DNA from: Membranipora membranacea
Lineage: Eukaryota; Bryozoa; Gymnolaemata; Cheilostomatida; Membraniporidae
Length of the DNA: 60,000 bases
Direction of reading: 5' to 3'
Assembly (NCBI GenBank): GCA_914767715.1
Contig: OU612065.1
Span: forward strand, 27,034,001 to 27,094,000
Positions 32,177 to 43,345 of this stretch are shown here, piece after piece. The first letter of the stretch is position 1, and every line of letters begins with the position of its first letter. The notes under the pieces are model-generated. The model made no database searches. It was given only the letters and a program-made list of their open reading frames with translations, and was not told the origin of the DNA. The position numbers were made by a program, and so were the translations under genes.

Positions 32177-33137
32177 AACTTTTACAAAGAACTTCGACCC
32201 TGTTACTTGTTACTTTTACCATCACAACAGAGAATGGATTATCAAAATTGTATGGGGCCATATGTTTAATAAAACAAAGCATGACTGTCTGATAATTTAC
32301 CCATAAAGTACATGTGCAGAGAAGAAAAAGATGCCACCAAATCAACTGAAGATTCTTATGATTTCTTTACGTTGAGCTTCGCATGGTAATTCTGACATCA
32401 CATTATCTGTAGGTAACCAAACCCATAATTTGCCCTTCAAAAAACGCAATGAATGTGGCAATCATTTTCTCTACTACTTTGTAAACTGTAAACGACATGT
32501 TGAGTACAGGGATTAGGATAATATATATGGAGTTGTTTCACCATGGAGAATGATAGATAACAGATAACTATATGTCCACTTGTGAAAGCTGAAGATTACA
32601 TCATATCAGGGAGTTTTTGATAACAATATCATCCATTCATCCTGATGAATAAGAATGTTGGATGTTGGGGATAAAAGAAGATCTAGTCCTTGATACAATC
32701 ATCATCACTAGAACAGTATACTCAGTTTGCACATGGTTTCTGGCACACTCTCCTGCTTACATAAATCAAGGAGTTGCTCATAAATGTATCGTTCAGGTTT
32801 TTTGTGTACCACGTAAATTACTCTGCAATTTGTGTGCCAGTGTATGCTGATAATAATAATTTATATCTTAAAGTTTGCTTGCAACAGCTCTCTTTTTTTC
32901 TGGATTTGCTTTATAAATATATACTTTTATTTTCATGTTGCTGGGTTTACCAACTGTGTTGACCTTTGTAGTCATTGTATAACTCTTTGGTTCAACTCAA
33001 AGGAATTTTGTCCTGCTTGACTTTGAGGTCTTTCGTTGTGGCTCCAGACTTGGCTACTATTTTGTATGATGCACCCCTCGAATATCTTAACTTGGACTGT
33101 TGTGTGCTGATGCCAGTTCATTTAAATGATAAAAAAT
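32177..33137. other. Spacer between tRNA-Ala and tRNA-Ile, unit C
   Basis: No gene. Collinear with 4662-5617. Confidence 0.65.
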
Positions 33138-33211
33138 GGCCGGTTAGCTCAGTTGGTTAGAGCGTCGTGCTAATAACGCGAATGTCATGGGTTCGACCCC
33201 CATACTGGCCA
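33138..33211 (+). tRNA. tRNA-Ile(AAT), unit C
   Basis: A 74-base cloverleaf differing from the unit A gene at one base after the D-arm (GAGCG for GAGCA). The T-loop TTCGACC is intact and T4 follows. Confidence 0.95.
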
Positions 33212-33683
33212 GTGACTTTTACACCGGTGTCTTGTAAATATTTTAGGGTTAGGAACTGTAGAGGCAAGACACTTTCCCTTGTTAGCTATCAGTAGAATTG
33301 TGAACATTGTCGCAGTATTATAACCTAAGTTAAACCAAACTTCACACAGGTAGGCTTTGTCTATATCACTTCAGTAGAGTGGAGGGGGGCAACTCCGATT
33401 CAGGCAAAATAGATCAAACTGTATATAAGCTTTGTCAATGTCTGTGTGTCACTGTGGGTTTTGTCCGTAGACAAAACATTTATGGTTTTGTCTATGAATC
33501 TTACAGACAGGATGAAATATACCCTTAGGGATACTTGGATGACCTATCATCCTCACATATCATCATCTATCTATCATCTTCATCATTATCATTATTATAT
33601 CTATAATTATACTTATACCTGCTGCACCTGTCCACTCACACTGCCATTTAAATATTTGGAGGGAGACAACTGCAATTATCGAT

Positions 33684-33756
33684 GGGGGTGTAGCTCAAGT
33701 GGTAGAGCGCTCGCTTAGCATGTGAGAGGTACCGGGATCGATACCCGGCACCTCCA
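33684..33756 (+). tRNA. tRNA-Ala(AGC), unit C second copy
   Basis: Identical to the other tRNA-Ala genes, followed by T4. Confidence 0.95.
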
Positions 33757-34717
33757 ACCTTTTACAAAGAACTACGACCCTGTTACTCCTTACTTTTACC
33801 ATCACAGCAAGGAACGGATTATTAAAATCGTATGGGACCATATGTTTATTTAATGAAAAAAAGCCTGACTGTCTGATAAGTTACCCATAAGGTGCATATG
33901 CAGAGAAGAAAAAGGTGCCACAAAATCAACTGAAGGTTCTACGGGATTTCTTTACGTTGAGCTTTGTATGGTATTCTGACATCACACTATCTGTATGTAA
34001 CCAAGCCCATAAATTATCCTTTAAAAGCGCAATGAATGTGACAATCATTATATCTATTACTTTGTAAATTAAAAGCAACATGTAGACATGTAGAGTACAG
34101 GGATTGGGTTAATATATACAGAGTTATCTCACCAATGAGAATGAACAAATAACTATCTGTCCACTTGTGAAAGCTGAGGATTACATCATATCAGGGAGTT
34201 TGGGAAACAAGTCTTTACTTCTGGTAGTCTTTGATACAATCATCATCACTAGAGCTGTTAGGGGACTGCTCAATCAAGTTTGATTCAATAGACTGCATTT
34301 CATCCCAAACTCCCTGATTTCATGTCTATCCCCATCTACTGGTGTTTGCTTGAGGACAGTTAACTCCAAATCAATGAATCAACCTTTATCAAAGTAGCTG
34401 CCATTCAAAAAAGAAATTGTAGCAGGAAAATGTTGGCATGGTGGGACATTGTCGCAGAGCCATCTATAATTTATTTGTCATACCAGTATACCATGTTTGA
34501 GTCTATTCTTATTGATATATTCGGTATCGAAGTATTGTGTGTTTTATAGTAGTCAACATGTTTATTTTATGCTGTAATTATACTAGATTCCACTAATATG
34601 GTTTCTTATAACTAAAAAACAAATATTAAAGACTCTTAAAGGAATCATAATAATATTGGTGTAAAGTTTACTTCCTGAATCATATAAAAATGAGATTTGT
34701 AAAATGGGTTCTAAAAA
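33757..34717. other. Spacer after tRNA cluster, unit C
   Basis: No gene. This is the fullest version of the spacer, as A and B each carry different internal deletions of it. Confidence 0.6.
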
Positions 34718-34807
34718 AACCAGTTTGAGCAAGTTTGAGCCAGTTTGAACCAGTTTGGACCAGTTTGAACCAGTTTGAACCAGTTTGAACCAGTTTGAGC
34801 CAGTTTG
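34718..34807. repeat. 10-bp minisatellite, unit C
   Basis: About nine copies of the ACCAGTTTGA unit, counterpart of 7021-7102. Confidence 0.9.
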
Positions 34808-34943
34808 TCAAAAATTGCTGAGAGCAACAATGGGAGTAAGACTAATTAGTGAAACTATTAAATTTTGGTATTGTCATGAGCACAAACACACTGTTCCATA
34901 TTATTATTACCCTCTATTATTCTTGCTCTTGCCTCTTGGTTCA

Positions 34944-35303
34944 TCACTTGGTATTGGGTGCAGACTCGGAGGAGACGGACTCGGATGAGACAGACTCTGA
35001 GGAAACTGATTCAGACGAGACTGATTCTGAGGAAGCGGACTCGGATGAGGCCAACCTCTTCTTTCTGTCTCCTGACTCTGACGATGGTGCCGATTCTGAT
35101 GATGGTGCGGATTCTGACGATGGTGCCGATTCTGATGATGGTGCCGATTCTGACGATGGTGCCGATTCTGAAGATACTGGTGATTCTGAAGATACCGATG
35201 CTTCAGAACTGGCTTGTCGCTTTGTTCTAAAGACTGACGCTGCTTCTATCAAGCACATGAAGAGGAACAAAACTCCAACCTGCAACAAAATGATACATAG
35301 CAT
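34944..35303 (-). CDS. Secreted Ser/Glu-rich repeat protein, unit C (shortened)
   Basis: Second copy of the unit A repeat protein, with 119 codons. The leader, RTKR and GDRKKR sites are kept, but only five SSESAP units remain against seven in A. An 8-bp deletion near 34960 shifts the frame, replacing the basic tail with NTK and a stop. The second Met of the leader is Leu here, which favours the first ATG if the gene is real. Confidence 0.45.
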   Translation of the reverse strand: MLCIILLQVGVLFLFMCLIEAASVFRTKRQASSEASVSSESPVSSESAPSSESAPSSESAPSSESAPSSESAPSSESGDRKKRLASSESASSESVSSESVSSESVSSESVSSESAPNTK

Positions 35304-36119
35304 GTTTTAGCAAATTTGATTTGAGATGGCATCTTGTTAAACTTTGCTAGATCGCGATGTGTGACAGGGAAAGCTACATTCTCTTCAGTTTATAATATTT
35401 GTCACGGTCTCTCCCTCCCTGGTCAATAAAATGTTGGTAAGTACCCATTGCATTGGAAAGAACATTGGATGTTTGAAGATTTGTTTGGATTGTTTGTTTG
35501 ACGTCTCAATTAACTGTGTGCCTGCCAAGGATTGGATTGATAAGATTGGGAAAATTTTCTATACTTGTGTATTGAAACTGCGTGATTCAAATTAATGCGC
35601 AAAGGACTCATTCCTTACGATGGAATAAATCCTTTTCTACAATTAAAAACAAAATGGCCGTCATATCTGTCCAACACATCTTAATGTTGTGCTGCTTGTT
35701 TGGATGTACCAATGACGGAGTCTGAAATTCACCAAGTCTACACATTTTTACAGTGTGCGCTGCTTGTTACTTTGTATCATTCTGAAATACCAACAGTCAA
35801 CAATAATACTTTTATTCGATGTCGAACATTGCAATGTATTTGAGAGCATTGATAAGAACCAGGGTTAAATTTTCAGCTTCTGATAAAGATATACGCAAGT
35901 CGTTTTAATTTAGGTGGTACTTACGATTTGTAGTACCCTCATATTGAATCAGTAGATGAGTTGACAGAAAGATGGTCCTCTTCTCTCAAAGTGATCACTG
36001 TGATGAATGTATGATGTTTCCTGGAATGCTTTCCTAATATATAGTAACACAAACATTCGAAGAAAGTGAAATTATAAAACACAGAGCCACCAATCACAAG
36101 CTCTGATTTTGATAATTAC
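35304..36119. other. Non-coding stretch, unit C
   Basis: Collinear with 7658-8473. Nothing is recognised. Confidence 0.5.
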
Positions 36120-36285
36120 CATGTTCAGGACCTGTAATAAAATACAGAGATAGATTTGTAGCAACTGACTGCTCTGCTGCGTAAAATGTGATATCAAGAA
36201 AAATAAGATCATAATTGGTGCTTAGATAACCAAACTGCCATAGATGATTGGAGTGTTTACAGGAGGAAACTGTAGCATTGAGCCA
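36120..36285 (-). CDS. Unassigned exon, unit C
   Basis: Same length and splice signals (acceptor TTGTTTACAG) as 8474-8639, and also open. Amino-acid differences include N-x-T creation (NATVS), G-F to D-L and E to A. No domain is recognised. Confidence 0.35.
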
Positions 36286-37373
36286 CTGTAAACAAGCTAA
36301 ACTAAATCCTAGCATATGTTCACTATCCTATGGCCTTGGACATGTTGAAATTTCTTACATCACTTTATAAGTGATGGTTTGATAACAAAAAATTTGTCAA
36401 TTGACGGACCTCTGCCACTACATTACGAAAATCTAACACACTGACGCATTGAAAACAGTTAATAGCTATTTGGCAATGGAGCTCGCGTTTGTTTTTGTTT
36501 TAATTTCAGAGGTCAATTTTTTGCTGATTTGTTACGTAAATCATGAATTTATTCCATATTAGTGGTGCCGAAGGTATTTGTATTTGTTCAGATTGTAAAA
36601 TCTGCATAAAAAATGATCTCAAGTCAACTCGAAAAACATTATTCATTATATTGTGGGAAAAAAAACATGCAACTGCTTCACCTTACAAACTATTCCATTA
36701 TAAACCCCATGGTTTCTGCGAGAGTCACAATAAAAATATTATAAAAAAAACCTGAACATTACAAAAGCAATTTTTATCATTTCAATTGTCGTCAGTTATG
36801 CGGACGTGAGACGGATAAGAAAATAAATTGTTTACTTCAAAAATAATTGCTGGTGTACGTCAGGAGAGAGTGAACTGTTGAAAGTGGTCATTAAAGACAC
36901 AGAGCCCCTGAATTAACTTGTTGGTGCAAGAAATGATCAACGCATGGCATGGCAGTTAATTGAGGCTTTCTTTATTGAGCAACCAGATGCAATGCGTAAT
37001 CATCCTTCCATCAGCTACCAATTCAGCTAACTCAAGGTCATTTACGATTTCTATGCATGTCAAGTTGATTGACCTCGCATGCAGTGTTGTCACCAGCCTA
37101 TATCTATAACTTAGACGAAGACCTTGCAGACCCTTAATTTTTAGCATCGTCACAGTTTTAAGAAATACGTTTTAAGAATTTTATGCTGGATATTTTCTGT
37201 GTTGTTATAACAGGTCATTATTGTAAAGCATGATGATTAATGATATATTGATTTATAATTCATTAGAAAATCAATATCATGCAGTGCACCTGCTTTCACA
37301 CACATTGTGACACTGTAATTTAACTATAAACTGAACTGAAAATGATTGTATTACTACACTTTTTTACATCTGA
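36286..37373. other. Non-coding stretch, unit C
   Basis: Collinear with 8640-9716. No gene is supportable. Confidence 0.5.
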
Positions 37374-38325
37374 TGCAAAGGTAAATGGATGGATGGATGG
37401 ATGGATTTTATTACTATCACTGACAGCATTATTAAAAGAAAAAAATGAGTCGCGAAATACAGTGTAATTGCTGGCACTTTGAATCAGCAAGAAAAAGCGA
37501 AGACACTTGGAATAAAAAATCAAATCTCTGTCTAAAAAAGTATTTCGTTTAAAATAAGAGTGATATGACGCAGAAAACAGTCTCTCCCCAGTGAGCTTCT
37601 ATGTTTTACTGTACGGTATCTGCCAGATGGACATTTACTCAACAAATCATTGATGAAATGATCCTCATCGTGAATATAGCGTAAGGCCAGTGTTCGTGTC
37701 TGATTGTCCATCATGGTATAAATATCGGGATGTTCAATGCCTAACTTAATAGCGTCCTTGAAAATTTTACACAGGCGTTGCTTGTCAGCAGCATACAAGC
37801 TTTTAAAAATAATGGGTAAGCAATAGGAGATTCGTGATACAATAAAAACTTTTAAAAAGCATATTTGATAGTGATTTAGAGCTTAAAAATACAAAATTCC
37901 TGACTACATACATCCTTTGAGAGGTGGTTGAAACTATACCATGCACATGATCATTAAAACGCAGCTTATCGTCAACTAATACACCAAGATATTTAACTTT
38001 ATCACTAAAAGCAATAGCAGTATCATTTAAAACAAGTGTAGGGGTAGAAGGTTTAACATATTGGGTGGATAGCATCATTTCCTGGGTCTTAGTAGGGTTT
38101 AATAAAAGATTTAAATCAGCACATTGTTTAGCAATTCTATGGATTTCATCAAAATAGGAGTTGAGATCTGATTGATTAGCTATGCAGCCTATGATGCAAG
38201 TGTCATCTGCGTACTTAATTATTGTAACATTACTCAGGTTTGAGGTAATCCGGTTTGTATATATATGGAGAACAAAAGGGGAGACAGACAGCAATGCTCA
38301 TACATTTTTTTAGTGTAGCCTACCA
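37374..38325 (-). mobile_element. 5'-truncated CR1/L2-type LINE with (ATCC)n tail
   Basis: The minus strand encodes the end of a reverse transcriptase: IIKYADDTCIIG (catalytic YADD), LNPTKTQEMM, KYLGVLVDDKL and, in a second frame, DLLSKCPSGRYR. The 3' end is a short ATCC repeat (about 37384-37407), the microsatellite type of tail common in CR1/L2 elements. It occupies the place of 9717-11146 of unit A, so about 1.4 kb including an MCT exon is missing here. Confidence 0.82.
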
Positions 38326-38900
38326 TCTGTACGACCAAAAGGGATACTATAGGAAGTTCCGACACATCCACACGAATTTCTGTCACAACATAGCTGTGAA
38401 TTCTTTGTAATTTTGAACTTTGAAAGACAGCACAAAGGAATAGTCTGAAAGAACAAACTCTAGGCAATGTAGCCGGGAATATGGAGCTTTTTTTTGTATA
38501 GGTCAAAGCTGAGAATACAGTTGGTTCAACCGCAACAAATGTATATATGTAAAATTCAACTAGGATATGTTTTATTTAAAATTGTAGGTTATGTCCTATG
38601 CTCTCTCCGAATTCTTCCGCAAGTTTGCCGTAACAGTTTTCTTCTCTATTTACGAAGCATATTTGCTAATAGCAAGTGATTTGGACGAGAATCAAATAGC
38701 ACAAGGCTCGTTAGCCCTGGGCTGCGCAGCCATAGTAGGTGCTGTGCTGATCACAGTGACTTATTACATCAACTACAGCAGGCTTTTACTACATGCTGGA
38801 TCTTATGTAGCCTATGGATTGATCATATTAGCCATGAAAACAACTCAAACTCAGGTAAGAGGAAACACATAAATAAGGGGACTCTTCAAAGAAATCAAGA

Positions 38901-38960
38901 CATTGACTTCTGGAATGTGAGGAACCAGAATTCTGGTTCCTCACATTCCAGAAGTCAATG
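38901..38960. repeat. Perfect 60-bp palindrome, unit C
   Basis: Thirty bases from CATTGACTTCTGG to CCAGAA are followed with no spacer by their exact reverse complement. The outer AAATCAA/TTGATTT bases extend the pairing. Confidence 0.92.
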
Positions 38961-38980
38961 CTTTGATTTGATGGTGGGTG

Positions 38981-39355
38981 CAGTGGCGTATATTAGCACT
39001 AACGGCCCACTGATTATCGTGAATGGCTGAATAGCTCAGTGTGAAGAGCGACTGCCTTATAATCACTGTTAATCAGATTGTTGTGGGTCCGAATCCCATC
39101 AAGGTCAGTTTTTTTTCAAATGGGTGCTTTATAACTGGAGCATTTTTACCGTAATCTTCTACTGCTATTGAGTTGTTTTCTGAAAGTACCCAACAGCTCA
39201 GTGAGCTATTGAAATACCTCTCTGCTTGCACTATTTTGCTACCGATATGCAAAAATTTCCTTAAGCGCCCCTCCCACACCCTCCCCGCTGTGCCCGATCA
39301 TTATGCTCATCTCTAAAAAGTCAGTGAGTGAAATTTTTTAGAATATACGCCCCTG
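38981..39355. mobile_element. hAT-like MITE carrying a tRNA-like segment
   Basis: A 375-bp insertion present in C and absent from A (empty site near 11795). It is flanked by the 8-bp duplication GGTGGGTG, and its ends CAGTGGCGTATATT and AATATACGCCCCTG are near-perfect inverted repeats. An 8-bp duplication and CAG...CTG ends are typical of hAT transposons. It encodes no transposase. Confidence 0.88.
39025..39116 (+). repeat. tRNA-like (SINE head) segment inside the MITE
   Basis: An A-box-like TAGCTCAGTGTGAAGAGCG, a B box GGGTCCGAATCCC and then a T8 run suggest a Pol III unit. The acceptor and anticodon stems do not pair, so it is not a working tRNA. Confidence 0.5.
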
Positions 39356-40486
39356 GGTGGGTGTACATGGTACGAGAGAGGTAACTTTATCAACTGGTTA
39401 TTTAGCAAGCTTGTGATCCAAATCGTATCTCAACAGAATTCTGCATCTCTGATACTGTCAATTTTAATGTCATGGAATAACCAAAACATATCCTGACAAT
39501 ACCAAATATTAGAGCATTCTATCGTATAAAAATATAGCTTCCTGCACTCTTTAGTTAGAGTGACACCAATGGCAAGAGATGAGCTGGCATATCATGCTTG
39601 ATGCCTGTGTATCCCACCTTGAAATAAGTGATGACCAACTTAGTTCAGTTTTACATTTTTTCTAATCATATTATTTTTTATGTATTGTAATTTTTCAGGT
39701 AGAATACTCTTTGCTCATGGCCTCACTAGGGTTCATACACTGTGCCCAAATAGCTAACCCTATGGGGGCGACGAATGAAGGGGCAGGGCCAAGTTATATG
39801 GTGCTGGCTTTAAAGTTAAAGAGTTATTTATGGAGGGTGTCGGAAGTCTAATAGGCTCACCTATATCTAGTAAATTTTTGCTTCTAACCAGCGTACCTAA
39901 TACAAGATTATGGTCCCAGACATGGATTCAACTTGGACATTGTAGCCCATTTTACCATATCACTATCTAAGAAAAATGGTCAAAATCTGTGATCGAAGCC
40001 TGAATTGCAATTGTGAACAATGCCAACTATACAAGTAGAATTCCCCAGTGTTGACTCTGTTTCAGCTGTTACTGAAATCATAGCATCGGCAGAAAAATTT
40101 TCAGTTTGCTAAATATCACATGATGGACAGGGAGTTAGCCCATACCTTATGCACATAAATTTGACATTCTCATCTTTGAAGCTCACCATCGTATTTCATT
40201 GAAAACACCTGCCGTCCAATCTGTATGCTCTATGGAGTAAGGTTGCGACTGAAATCTGTTATAAAGAGTAGCCCAGTTTTCTACGGGTCCAAAGAGCGGA
40301 TAACTCTCCACATAATTAATACTGTTGCGCATTTTTTATACAGGTTTGATGCAAGAAAGCATTGGTAAACAGAATGGTATGAGGATAACAGCGGGAGCCT
40401 CTGTGATAGCAGGATTCACTATGATGCCTGTGCTTGTGAGCCAAGCCGTTCAAAGACACCACGCATTAAAAAAAACAACAAACTAG

Positions 40487-41753
40487 CAACAGCGGAGAAG
40501 GCAAAAATATAAATGAGAATACAAGTATGCGTATTACACAGAATGGTCATGCTATCAACTACAGAACTATCAATGAGCACGGGGGGGGGGGGGGGCGGTT
40601 GTCTTAATTGAGTGATATATAGTAATCATATGATATCAATCAATAATTATCTTATGACGATAAAATCGAATTAACTAGGATTTTCAGTTTTTATAGTGAC
40701 TATGTAAAAACCACATCAGATATATATGCTTTGCTGTCAAGCATGTAAATTAATTGACAATAATATTTGTTTACAAATTCATATGATTGTTTTTACCATT
40801 TATTTTTGTTTGTGCATGGCCGTATATAACAGAGTGAATCGATCAGCGAATAAGATCAATAAAAATATTTTTAAAATGTTTGCTCATTTCAAGAGTTATT
40901 TTACCAACATCAATGAGCAGACAACTTCAACTGACAGTAGCTTGTCATAAATTCGTGTGGGTTCTTAAGATCATAATGACTTATGACAACATATTTGTGT
41001 ATTAAAAACCACAGCTCAGAGAATCACAATCAGGATGCCAAAAAAGGATGTTAACTGAGGTTGTTGACAATATAAAATCTCAAAAATAGACACTGTATGG
41101 TTACTGTATGGTTATTCTTGTAAATATACATTCCATTACATCTTTCCATGGAACAATAAAAAAATGAAAGTTTACCAAAAGTGTAACAAAAACAAAAAAA
41201 TAAAAAATCTGTTGATGAATGAATGAGATAGTGAAACAAGTTACTTAATAGTTAGTGACAAAAACGATGCTATGCCAAAAGCAAAGTGATTGGAAACTCT
41301 GTCAGCTCAAGGATGGTTACTAATAACTAGTGGTAAATTAAAATGGAATGCATTTTTGACTTATTTTGATCAATGACTCGAACAGCCATCTAAGAATAAA
41401 TCTATGTGGCATTACCTGCTCAACTGTAATTGAATTTGACAACATTACCTTTTGGTACAACATTTTAGAAAAAAAAAGCTGCCACAATAACGATAGCTTT
41501 TTACATCATTGAAATCCATGCTCTCAAAGTTTCGATAAACAATAAGTGATTTGTCATCACATGGGGTTGTGTGAAAAAGCACCGTATATTGAAGTGTCTA
41601 AATTTGAAGGAACAAATTGAAACGCAGCAACTTAGTACCAAAAAAAAGATACAATGAATGATAACTATTTCAAAATATGTGATGACTGCGAAAAACGGAA
41701 ATGAACATAAATTATATTTTTATTGAATTGACATTTAACAATCGGGCACATAT
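40487..41753. other. Non-coding stretch, unit C
   Basis: Collinear with 13072-14237. Starts with a poly-G run. No gene is seen. Confidence 0.5.
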
Positions 41754-42651
41754 TCACTTTTTCTCATCAACAATCTTCTCTCTCACTGCAGTTAGCGTTG
41801 CGCCAAGTAAGTTTTTGCCCTTCCAGGTTTTTCTATTTGACGCCCGAGGATTTTTAGCATCCAGCCCTATGCCGTATATCTTGTCACTAGGGCTAGCCTC
41901 AACTAGAGTTGTCCCCTGAGTAGCTAACAGATTATCTAGCAGAGCTGAGTTCTGTGTAAACTGAAACAATTAAAGTGATTGTGAAAGAATCAGGTCTTTG
42001 GTGTCATTCTAGAGTTCTCATTCTAATTTAGGATACTGGTCTAAGTTCATAAACAGCCAGTGGCCTAGTTTCAACTGAGTTTCACTCAAAGTTGAGATGA
42101 TAGGACGACAAGAAGTTACATTTTTTCCCATATAATTTTTATAGTGAAAGGTCATATGAATGCTGCTCTGAACTTTAGCGACTGACTTTGAAAGGCAACT
42201 CCGCCTAGCCAGGCCTTGGCACATTGATTTAGAAACAAAATGCATATTCGGCGTCATGCCACATAATCGGCGTCATGCCACATATTCAAACAATGCATAC
42301 TTTTTGTGCAGGTAGATCAGGTTTGATACAGCTTGCCTGAAGTCGGAGTTGCTCCCCTTTCACTGACAAGCCGTAGACGAATGAGGCTTATCAGTGGAGG
42401 GGGAGCAAACCCGAATGCAGGCAAACTGGATGAAACTTGATAAAAGGTTAAGGTACGCATAACCAAGAAAATAGTATACCAATTTGTGAAAAGCCTTACC
42501 TTGTGGTAGTTGCCTTTAAATATTATCTCCTGACATTTGCCTGTCCATACATCATTATCGAACGGAGTTACATTTCTCCCGAGTGATTTCTGCTTTCGTG
42601 GACTGTCATGAGCCAGAATTTGCTGCCCTGTCTCTTCATCACCAAACAAGA
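41754..42651 (-). CDS. NADAR-domain gene, C-terminal two exons, unit C
   Basis: Exons 42500-42651 and 41754-41960 join at CACAAG/TTTACACAG to give about 118 residues of a NADAR domain. Visible family features in order: FGDEE, SPRKQKSLGRNV, FDNDVW, GNYHKFTQN, LLATQGTTLVEASPSDKIYG, GIGL and WKGKNLLG with a final VREK. The frame is open to TGA at 41754-41756, unlike the A copy. The upstream exon with the N-terminal motifs is absent from the unit, so the copy is partial, unless a far exon supplies it. Confidence 0.72.
42329..42425. repeat. Foldback element, unit C
   Basis: Counterpart of 14793-14886, with the same TTGCTCCCC / GGGGGAGCAA and GACAAGCC / GGCTTATC arms. Confidence 0.6.
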
Positions 42652-42896
42652 CTGAATAAGAAGAGTCCGATACATATTTGATAACATGCAATTGATGGAT
42701 TGAATAATATAACCTAACATCAGCACATTAATGCTAACTAAGAGTTAGTGTGTGGAGAAGCGGATGGGGGTGGGCGGCAGCTAAATCTATATGTTTCAAG
42801 GCCCAAGCACCCTAATGTGTATATTGTCTGTTGGCATTGCCATAGGCACTACTCAGATTTAGTTTATGAAGAATCCTTGTGTGTCAGTTTCAGGTT

Positions 42897-42968
42897 AGCC
42901 AATGTGTTGGCTCTGATTCGTGGGTGAGGTATTCTCCCCACCCACCAATCAGAGCCAACACTTTGGCT
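42897..42968. repeat. Inverted repeat hairpin at the end of unit C
   Basis: Counterpart of 15360-15430, with 29-bp arms and a short loop containing GAGGTATTCTCC. Confidence 0.72.
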
Positions 42969-43030
42969 AGTTGCAGGCACACCCAGTCATATTTTTTATT
43001 TGAGAGAAAATGAGTCCCTAGAAACACAAT

Positions 43031-43345
43031 AGTCTAAGCTACAGTTTGTATCTAAACATCTCTCTCACAGTTCTAGTTTCTTGTTAGTGGCCAGGAAAGA
43101 GAATGTCAAAAGATTTATGAGCAATTACATTCAATATTGGTGAGATAAACAAATGAATGGCATGTGAGTTGAGTACGCGTATATCCCTGAAATAAAAAAT
43201 ACCTGCTTTCTGATGCATCATGTACTGTTCTGCACAGTTGTATTCTATTCCGTCTACTGTGAATTTCGCAGGATGCCACTGACTGAATGGATTTTCTGTT
43301 CTGTAGAAAAATGTAAATATCTCCTTACTTGTAGCCTACAACATA
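43031..43345. repeat. Segmental duplication unit D (short fragment)
   Basis: About 315 bp match the start of units A, B and C, then similarity ends abruptly after the bases equivalent to 15805. The junction with unit C on its left is the same one that joins A to B, so the A-B arrangement was copied as a whole. No tRNA gene is included. Confidence 0.88.

Larger units (their letters stand above)
38588..40486 (+). pseudogene. MCT-like (SLC16) pseudogene, unit C
   Basis: Exons at 38588-38854, 39699-39869 and 40344-40486 correspond to the last three of unit A. Exon 38588 is fully open here. The one-base frameshift in the middle exon and the eight-A run before the early TAG (40484-40486) are shared with A. 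The upstream exon is gone, replaced by the LINE. The hydrophilic tail found in A is cut short by a deletion at the poly-G run near 40581. Confidence 0.68.
30227..43030. repeat. Segmental duplication unit C (full)
   Basis: This is the second full copy of the unit, collinear with unit A. Insertions specific to C are an 864-bp element (30884-31747), a LINE (37374-38325) and a hAT-like MITE (38981-39355). It lacks the retrotransposon found in A and the first MCT exon. Single-base differences from A are scattered throughout, so the copies have diverged for some time. Confidence 0.93.

Noticed and set aside
39025-39108. Functional tRNA inside the MITE
   Set aside because: The acceptor and anticodon stems do not pair. 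Only the Pol III boxes are convincing.
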